Program-made: the position numbers and the translations under genes
Assembly: GCF_035650855.1 (NCBI RefSeq)
Contig: NZ_DASRGV010000345.1
Coordinates: 1 to 25,700, forward strand
DNA length: 25,700 bases
Direction: 5' to 3'
Origin: Actinocrinis sp035650855
GTDB taxonomy: Bacteria; Actinomycetota; Actinomycetes; Streptomycetales; Catenulisporaceae
Shown here: positions 21,710 to 25,700 of the stretch, in pieces
Layout of the letters: the number at the start of each line of letters is the position of its first letter
How positions within the stretch are numbered: the stretch's first letter is position 1
Notes under the pieces: model-generated
What the model saw: only the letters and a program-made list of their open reading frames with translations
Database searches by the model: none
What the model was told of the DNA's origin: nothing

Positions 21710-23197
21710 ATGTCGCCGACCACAGCGCGCATTGTCATCGGCGTGGACAGCTCCACCCAGTCGACCAAGGCCCTCGCGGTCGACGTCGACTCCGGCGCGG
21801 TGGTCGGGCAGGGCAGGGCGGCGCACACGGTGAGCGGCGGCGCCGGGCGGGAGAGCGATCCGGAGCAGTGGTGGGAGGCGCTGGTCACCGCGCTGGAGCA
21901 GACGGGTTACGCGGACACGGCGCAGGCCGTCGCGATCGGCGGGCAGCAGCACGGGCTCGTGGCGCTCGACGAGAAGGGCGTGCCGGTGCGGCCGGCCCTG
22001 CTGTGGAACGACGTGCGCAGCGCAGCGCAGGCGGCGGCGCTGGTGGAGCGGTTCGGCGCGCAGTGGTGGGCGCAGCGGATCGGGAGCGTGCCGACCGCGT
22101 CGTTCACGATCGCGAAGTGGGCCTGGCTCAGGGAAAACGAGCCGGAGGCCGCCGAGCGGGCGGCCGCGATCAGGCTGCCGCACGACTATCTGACCGAGCG
22201 GCTGACCGGAAGCGCGACGACGGACCGCGGCGACGCGTCCGGCACCGGCTGGTGGACGCCGGAGGGTTACGACACGGACCTGCTTGACCAAATGGGCCTT
22301 TCCCCGTCGCTGCTGCCGCAGGTCGTGCAGCCGGGGCAGCCTGCCGGGCAGGTGCGCGCGGCCGGAAGCGGCACAGGTCGCGGCAGCGCGGTGCCGCTGC
22401 GCGAGGGGACGCTGGTCGGCGCGGGTACCGGCGACAACATGGCGGCCGCGCTCGGGCTCGGCCTTGAGACCGGCGCGCCGGTGCTGAGCCTGGGAACCTC
22501 AGGGACCGTGTACGCGGTGACGCGCGGCCGCCCCGCCGACCCGAGCGGCACGGTGGCCGGGTTCGCGGACGCGCTGGGCGCCTGGCTGCCGCTCGCCTGC
22601 ACGCTCAACTGCACGCTCGCGGTCGACCGGATCGCGGCGCTGCTCGGCCTGGACCGCGAGGCGGTGCAGCCTGGCGCAAGCGCGGTGGTGCTGCCGTACT
22701 TCGACGGCGAGCGCACGCCGAACCTGCCGTTCGCGTCGGGCCTGCTGACCGGGCTCCGGCACGACACGACTCCGGGCCAACTGCTGCAGGCCGCGTACGA
22801 CGGAGCGGCGTACTCGCTGCTCGCGGCGCTCGACGACGTGCTGCGGGCAGGCGGTGAGGAGCTGGCGCCGGACACGCCGCTGCTGCTGATCGGCGGCGGC
22901 GCGCGCGGGAAGGCCTGGCAGGACACGGTGCGGAGGCTGTCCGGGCGCGCGGTGCAGATCCCGGCGGCGGAGGAGATCGTCGCGCTGGGTGCCGCTGCGC
23001 AGGCGGCCGGACTGTTGACCGGCGAGGCGGCCGACGCGGTGGCGCGACGGTGGGGTACCGCGGCCGGACCCGTGTTCGAACCGTTGCCTCGCGACGACGC
23101 CGCTCGTGTCCTTATCGCGGCTACTCTGCAACGAGCCGAACGCGGCGGGCTGTTCGCACAGGGTGACGGACTCGGAAACGATTCCGCGTCGACGTGA
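21710..23197 (+). CDS. xylB: Xylulokinase (495 aa)
   Basis: FGGY-family kinase that phosphorylates D-xylulose to xylulose-5-phosphate. The phosphate-1 motif IVIGVDSSTQSTKALAVD is at the N terminus. AIGGQQHGLVALD and RPALLWNDVRS bind substrate, VGAGTGDNMAAALGLG holds the catalytic Asp, and LSLGTSGTVYAVT plus LLIGGGARGKAWQD are the nucleotide-binding elements of the C-terminal domain. GGGGACGAGG directly upstream of the ATG serves as the ribosome site. It is followed after 33 nt by the ROK regulator in the same direction and divergent from xylA: the standard actinomycete xylose locus. Confidence 0.96.
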   Translation: MSPTTARIVIGVDSSTQSTKALAVDVDSGAVVGQGRAAHTVSGGAGRESDPEQWWEALVTALEQTGYADTAQAVAIGGQQHGLVALDEKGVPVRPALLWNDVRSAAQAAALVERFGAQWWAQRIGSVPTASFTIAKWAWLRENEPEAAERAAAIRLPHDYLTERLTGSATTDRGDASGTGWWTPEGYDTDLLDQMGLSPSLLPQVVQPGQPAGQVRAAGSGTGRGSAVPLREGTLVGAGTGDNMAAALGLGLETGAPVLSLGTSGTVYAVTRGRPADPSGTVAGFADALGAWLPLACTLNCTLAVDRIAALLGLDREAVQPGASAVVLPYFDGERTPNLPFASGLLTGLRHDTTPGQLLQAAYDGAAYSLLAALDDVLRAGGEELAPDTPLLLIGGGARGKAWQDTVRRLSGRAVQIPAAEEIVALGAAAQAAGLLTGEAADAVARRWGTAAGPVFEPLPRDDAARVLIAATLQRAERGGLFAQGDGLGNDSAST

Positions 23198-23230
23198 AAC
23201 CGGCTGCTGAGACGCGCGAGGAGGGGCAGC

Positions 23231-24607
23231 GTGAGCGACTCGACCGGCGATCGTGATGAGACCGGGAATCCTGCGACGAAAGCCGGTGATTCGGCCGGCG
23301 GGAGCGAGCATGCCGGAGTGGATGACGGCCGTCCGATAACCCGGCGGGACGCGCGCGCTCACCGAGCCCCGACGCACCGAACCGCCGGACCGGCTTCGCA
23401 GCAAGGCATGCGCCGGCAGAACCTCGCGCTCGTGATGGCCGCCCTGGCGGCACACGGCCCGAGCTCGCGCGCGGAGGTCGCCGAGCGCACCGGCCTCACC
23501 CGCGCGGCGGTCGGCAGCCTGATCAACGAGCTGGCCGCGGCCGGGCTGACCACGGACCTCGGCCTCGCCCCGAGCGGCCGGGTCGGCAGGCCGGGTACCG
23601 CGCTGGCGCTCAGCGAGCAGGGCCCGGCCGGCCTCGGCCTCGAGATCGGGGTCGACCACCTGGGCGCCTGCGTTCTCGACCTGCACGGAACCGTGCGCAC
23701 CTGGGTCGAGATCGAGGCGCCTAACCGGGGCCGCGCGCCGCGCGACGTGCTCGCCGAACTCGGCGACGTGGCCGCCGCCGCGCTCCAGCACGCCGCCGCC
23801 CAAGGACTGCATCCGGTCGGCGCGGTGGTCGCGGTGCCCGGCCTTGTGGACGCCGCGCACGGCACCGTCGAGCAGGCGCCCAACCTCGGCTGGCGCGCCG
23901 TGCCTGTCGCCAAGGCGCTGGCCGAATGGCTGCCCGCGCCGCTGCGGCCGGTCCCGCTCGAGGTGGAGAACGAGGCCAATCTCGGCGCGCTGGCCGAACT
24001 CTGGCACGCGGCCTCCCGGCCCACCGACTTCATTCACGTCTCGGCCGAGGCGGGCATCGGCGCGGCCGTGGTGATCGACGGCCGGCTCTTCCGCGGCGCG
24101 CGCGGATTCGCGGGCGAACTCGGGCACGTGCCGGTGCACCCGGACGGCCCGCAGTGCGGCTGCGGCGCCCGGGGCTGCCTGGAGCAGTACGCGGGCGAGC
24201 AGACCGTGCTGCGTGCCTCCGGCCTTTCCGACGCGGGCGGCGACCGGATCAAGGCGCTGACCGACAAGGCCCTCGGCGGCGATCCGCGCGTGCTCGAAGC
24301 ACTGGAGGAGGCTGGCCGCGCGCTCGGCACCGCCCTCGCCGGCGCGGTGAACCTGCTGGATCCGTCCGCGCTCGTCCTCGGCGGCGCATACGCCGAGCTG
24401 GGCGAATGGCTGCTGCCCGGGATGCGCAAGGAGCTGGCGGAGCGGGTCACGGTGCGGCCGTGGAGTCCCGAGGCGTTGCAGCTGTCGGAGCTCGGCCGCC
24501 GCGGCCCGCTGCTCGGCGCGGCCACAGTCACGATCCGGCGCATCATCGAGAACCCGGCGCGGTATGCCGACTGGCGTAATACACATGAGCGCAACGTCGG
24601 TCGTTAG
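23231..24607 (+). CDS. xylR: ROK family transcriptional regulator, probable XylR (458 aa)
   Basis: An N-terminal HTH (about residues 65-110: LALVMAALAAHGPSSRAEVA then RTGLTRAAVGSLINELAAAG) precedes a ROK sugar-binding/kinase-like domain. That domain has VVAVPGLVDAAHGTVEQAPN, VENEANLGALAELWH, the glycine-rich SAEAGIGAAVVIDGRLFRG and the zinc motif CGCGARGCLEQYAG preceded by ELGHVPVHP. The GTG at 23231 has GGAGGGG 5 nt upstream. The first 60 residues are low-complexity and polar, an unusually long extension before the HTH; an internal ATG at 23408 (MRRQN) would give a family-typical protein. It is expected to repress xylA/xylB in the absence of xylose. Its stop shares one base with the start of the next gene. 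Confidence 0.92.
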   Translation: MSDSTGDRDETGNPATKAGDSAGGSEHAGVDDGRPITRRDARAHRAPTHRTAGPASQQGMRRQNLALVMAALAAHGPSSRAEVAERTGLTRAAVGSLINELAAAGLTTDLGLAPSGRVGRPGTALALSEQGPAGLGLEIGVDHLGACVLDLHGTVRTWVEIEAPNRGRAPRDVLAELGDVAAAALQHAAAQGLHPVGAVVAVPGLVDAAHGTVEQAPNLGWRAVPVAKALAEWLPAPLRPVPLEVENEANLGALAELWHAASRPTDFIHVSAEAGIGAAVVIDGRLFRGARGFAGELGHVPVHPDGPQCGCGARGCLEQYAGEQTVLRASGLSDAGGDRIKALTDKALGGDPRVLEALEEAGRALGTALAGAVNLLDPSALVLGGAYAELGEWLLPGMRKELAERVTVRPWSPEALQLSELGRRGPLLGAATVTIRRIIENPARYADWRNTHERNVGR

Positions 24608-25233
24608 TGTCCGGAGGTATGCAGGCAGAAGCGCAGAGGGCAGGCGGTTACGACTCAGCCGGTCACGAGTCAGGCGGCCACGAGTCAGGCGGCCACGAGT
24701 CGAGCGGCTATGACCTGGCCGCCGTGAAGCTGTCCGGATCGATCGTCACCTTGCGCCCGGCGCACGAGGGTGACATACCGGCGCTGGCTGTGATCCGCGC
24801 CGATCCCGAGGTGTACCGGTGGTGGCGCGGCGGCCCGGATCTGCAGGCCGCGGTCGCCGAGGAGCTGGCCACCGAGGACGAGCACGGTTTCGTCATCGAG
24901 TACGAAGATCGGACCGTCGGCTTCATTCAGTGGTGGGCTGAGGAGGAACCGGAATACCGGCACGCCGGGATCGACATCTACCTCGACGCGTCAATGCACG
25001 GACGCGGCATCGGCACCGATGCGGTACGGATCCTCGCCACGCATCTGATCCATGACCACGGGCACCATCGGATCACCATCGATCCGGCCGCGGACAACGA
25101 GGCGGCGATCCGCTGCTACGCCAAGGTCGGTTTCCGGCCGGTCGGCGTCATGCGGCAGTACGAGCGCGGCCCGGACGGCACGTGGCACGACGGTCTGCTG
25201 ATGGACCTGCTCGCGAGCGAACTGATCGGCTGA
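24607..25233 (+). CDS. GNAT N-acetyltransferase, aminoglycoside 6'-acetyltransferase-like (208 aa)
   Basis: The GNAT core spans about residues 42-200: IVTLRPAHEGDIPALAVIRA, VIEYEDRTVGFIQWW, the acetyl-CoA loop MHGRGIGTDAVRILATHLI and HRITIDPAADNEAAIRCYAK followed by VGFRPVGVM. The last segment closely resembles the region of AAC(6') enzymes (DPxxxNxxAIRCYEKxGF), hence the comparison; the true acceptor is unknown and resistance should not be assumed. Residues 14-38 are a pentapeptide repeat. The start is doubtful: the GTG at 24607 overlaps the xylR stop (TAGTG) but has no ribosome site, the ATG at 24619 has GGAGG only 1 nt away, and a GTG at 24724 would exclude the repeat and begin just before the domain. 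Confidence 0.85.
   Translation: MSGGMQAEAQRAGGYDSAGHESGGHESGGHESSGYDLAAVKLSGSIVTLRPAHEGDIPALAVIRADPEVYRWWRGGPDLQAAVAEELATEDEHGFVIEYEDRTVGFIQWWAEEEPEYRHAGIDIYLDASMHGRGIGTDAVRILATHLIHDHGHHRITIDPAADNEAAIRCYAKVGFRPVGVMRQYERGPDGTWHDGLLMDLLASELIG
24646..24720 (+). repeat. 15-bp minisatellite, five copies, at the 5' end of the GNAT gene
   Basis: Units start at 24646, 24661, 24676, 24691 and 24706, the central three being near-identical (GGCCACGAGTCAGGC type). In frame they read GYDSA, GHESG, GHESG, GHESS and GYDLA. The outer units have drifted, as expected for an expanding and contracting tandem repeat. Confidence 0.85.
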
Positions 25234-25290
25234 TTGACTCGTGGACTTAGCCTGAACTGATGGATGCGACGCTAGAGATTGGAGTCCGCC

Positions 25291-25587
25291 ATGACAGTGC
25301 GTGCGACGTGGAACGGCCAGGTGCTGGCCGAGAGCGACCACACGGTCGTCGTCGAGGGCAACCACTACTTCCCGCCCGAGGCGGTGAACCGCGAGTTCTT
25401 CGCACCGAGCGCGACCCACACGACCTGCCCGTGGAAGGGCTTGGCCAGCTACTACACGGTAAACGTGAACGGAGAGAGCAACCCCGACGCGGCCTGGTAC
25501 TACCCCGAGCCGAAGGACGCCGCCGCGAAGATCCGCGACTACGTGGCGTTCTGGCACGGCGTCGCCGTGGAGAAGGTGGACGACTAA
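25291..25587 (+). CDS. DUF427 family protein (98 aa)
   Basis: Small single-domain protein of the DUF427 family, whose function is not established. Characteristic motifs are VRATWNGQVLAESDHTVVVE, NHYFPPEAVNREFF, THTTCPWKGLASYYTV and AWYYPEPKDAAAKIRDYVAF. The CPWKG segment is the family hallmark. The ATG at 25291 has GGAG 6 nt upstream, so the in-frame codon at 25279 is not used. It is 57 nt downstream of the GNAT stop, in the same direction, and 53 nt before the metallophosphoesterase start. Confidence 0.93.
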   Translation: MTVRATWNGQVLAESDHTVVVEGNHYFPPEAVNREFFAPSATHTTCPWKGLASYYTVNVNGESNPDAAWYYPEPKDAAAKIRDYVAFWHGVAVEKVDD

Positions 25588-25640
25588 GCCTGAGCGGTGA
25601 AAGGAGCACGTCCGCGGGCTGCGTTGGAAGGGGCTGACGC

Positions 25641-25700
25641 GTGAGGATCATCGTCCTGTCGGATACGCACGCGCCTCGGCGGTGGCACGGTTGCCCGCCG
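25641..25700 (+). CDS. Metallophosphoesterase, N-terminal 20 codons (runs off right edge)
   Basis: A GTG at 25641, with GGAAGGGG about 9 nt upstream, opens a frame reading VRIIVLSDTHAPRR to the window end without a stop. The SDTH motif (Asp-x-His metal ligands right after a hydrophobic beta strand) is the first signature of YfcE/MJ0936-type phosphodiesterases. Only 20 residues are visible, so the subfamily is unknown. Confidence 0.75.
   Translation, partial: MRIIVLSDTHAPRRWHGCPP

Noticed and set aside
20387..22291. 634-codon minus-strand frame extending xylA upstream
   Set aside because: The extra residues lie opposite xylB and cross the divergent promoter; the ATG at 21562 has a ribosome site and gives normal XylA length.
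22499..24586. 695-codon minus-strand frame opposite xylB/xylR
   Set aside because: No motif is present, the composition is low-complexity, and the opposite strand holds two well-supported genes.
24607..25233. Calling the GNAT gene an antibiotic-resistance determinant
   Set aside because: Similarity to AAC(6') is limited to the shared acetyl-CoA/GNAT region, and chromosomal relatives with other substrates are common.

Overview
The window is high-GC DNA with strong third-position GC in the coding frames, many GTG/TTG starts and dense short operons. Together with the gene families present (TrmB/LuxR regulators, ROK-type XylR, actinobacterial prim-pol, DUF427, signal-peptide S53 protease), this suggests a filamentous actinomycete chromosome (Streptomycetales/Catenulisporales-like; the genus is an inference). 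I see no tRNA, rRNA, IS element, integrase, attachment site or CRISPR array.

Layout. (A) 1-2.2 kb: the 5' end of a TrmB/LuxR-type regulator (off the left edge), a small protein of unknown function, and a 53-residue secreted peptide whose gene ends 2 nt before a LuxR-HTH regulator. A noncoding stretch with a 15-bp minisatellite and a two-sided terminator follows. (B) 2.2-6.9 kb: a truncated, catalytically degenerate NRPS adenylation-domain fragment, an O6-methylguanine-DNA methyltransferase, a prim-pol protein with a repetitive insertion between its catalytic motifs, a frameshifted D-aminoacyl-tRNA deacylase gene and a pirin. (C) 7.0-15.7 kb: a beta-propeller lactonase, then a divergent catabolic locus. 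Leftward run kdgK-like kinase, iclR, ridA and a GH20 hexosaminidase; rightward run a PLP D-serine-dehydratase-like enzyme, an N-acyl-D-amino-acid deacylase and a KDPG aldolase. The two arms meet at a 31-bp near-perfect palindrome lying in overlapping divergent promoters. (D) 15.7-20.3 kb: a YbdK/GCS2 carboxylate-amine ligase, a DoxX-like membrane protein, a secreted S53 peptidase without propeptide and a FemAB/GNAT-like protein with its own promoter and palindrome. (E) 20.4-24.6 kb: xylose locus xylA <- -> xylB, xylR(ROK), with a palindrome inside the xylA promoter. (F) 24.6-25.7 kb: a GNAT acetyltransferase with a pentapeptide repeat, a DUF427 protein and the first 20 codons of a metallophosphoesterase.

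Main biological idea. Region C encodes, in one divergent regulon, every intracellular step needed to take C1-oxidised chitooligosaccharides to central metabolism: GH20 releases N-acetylglucosaminate, the deacylase gives glucosaminate, the PLP enzyme gives 2-keto-3-deoxygluconate (RidA clearing the enamine/imine), the PfkB kinase gives KDPG, and the aldolase gives pyruvate plus glyceraldehyde-3-phosphate. A pathway with this chemistry, resembling D-amino-acid degradation, is known from marine gammaproteobacteria. The version here would be an actinobacterial, IclR-controlled counterpart. D-amino-acid catabolism is the main alternative. The peptide-LuxR pair in region A is the second candidate for a little-described system.
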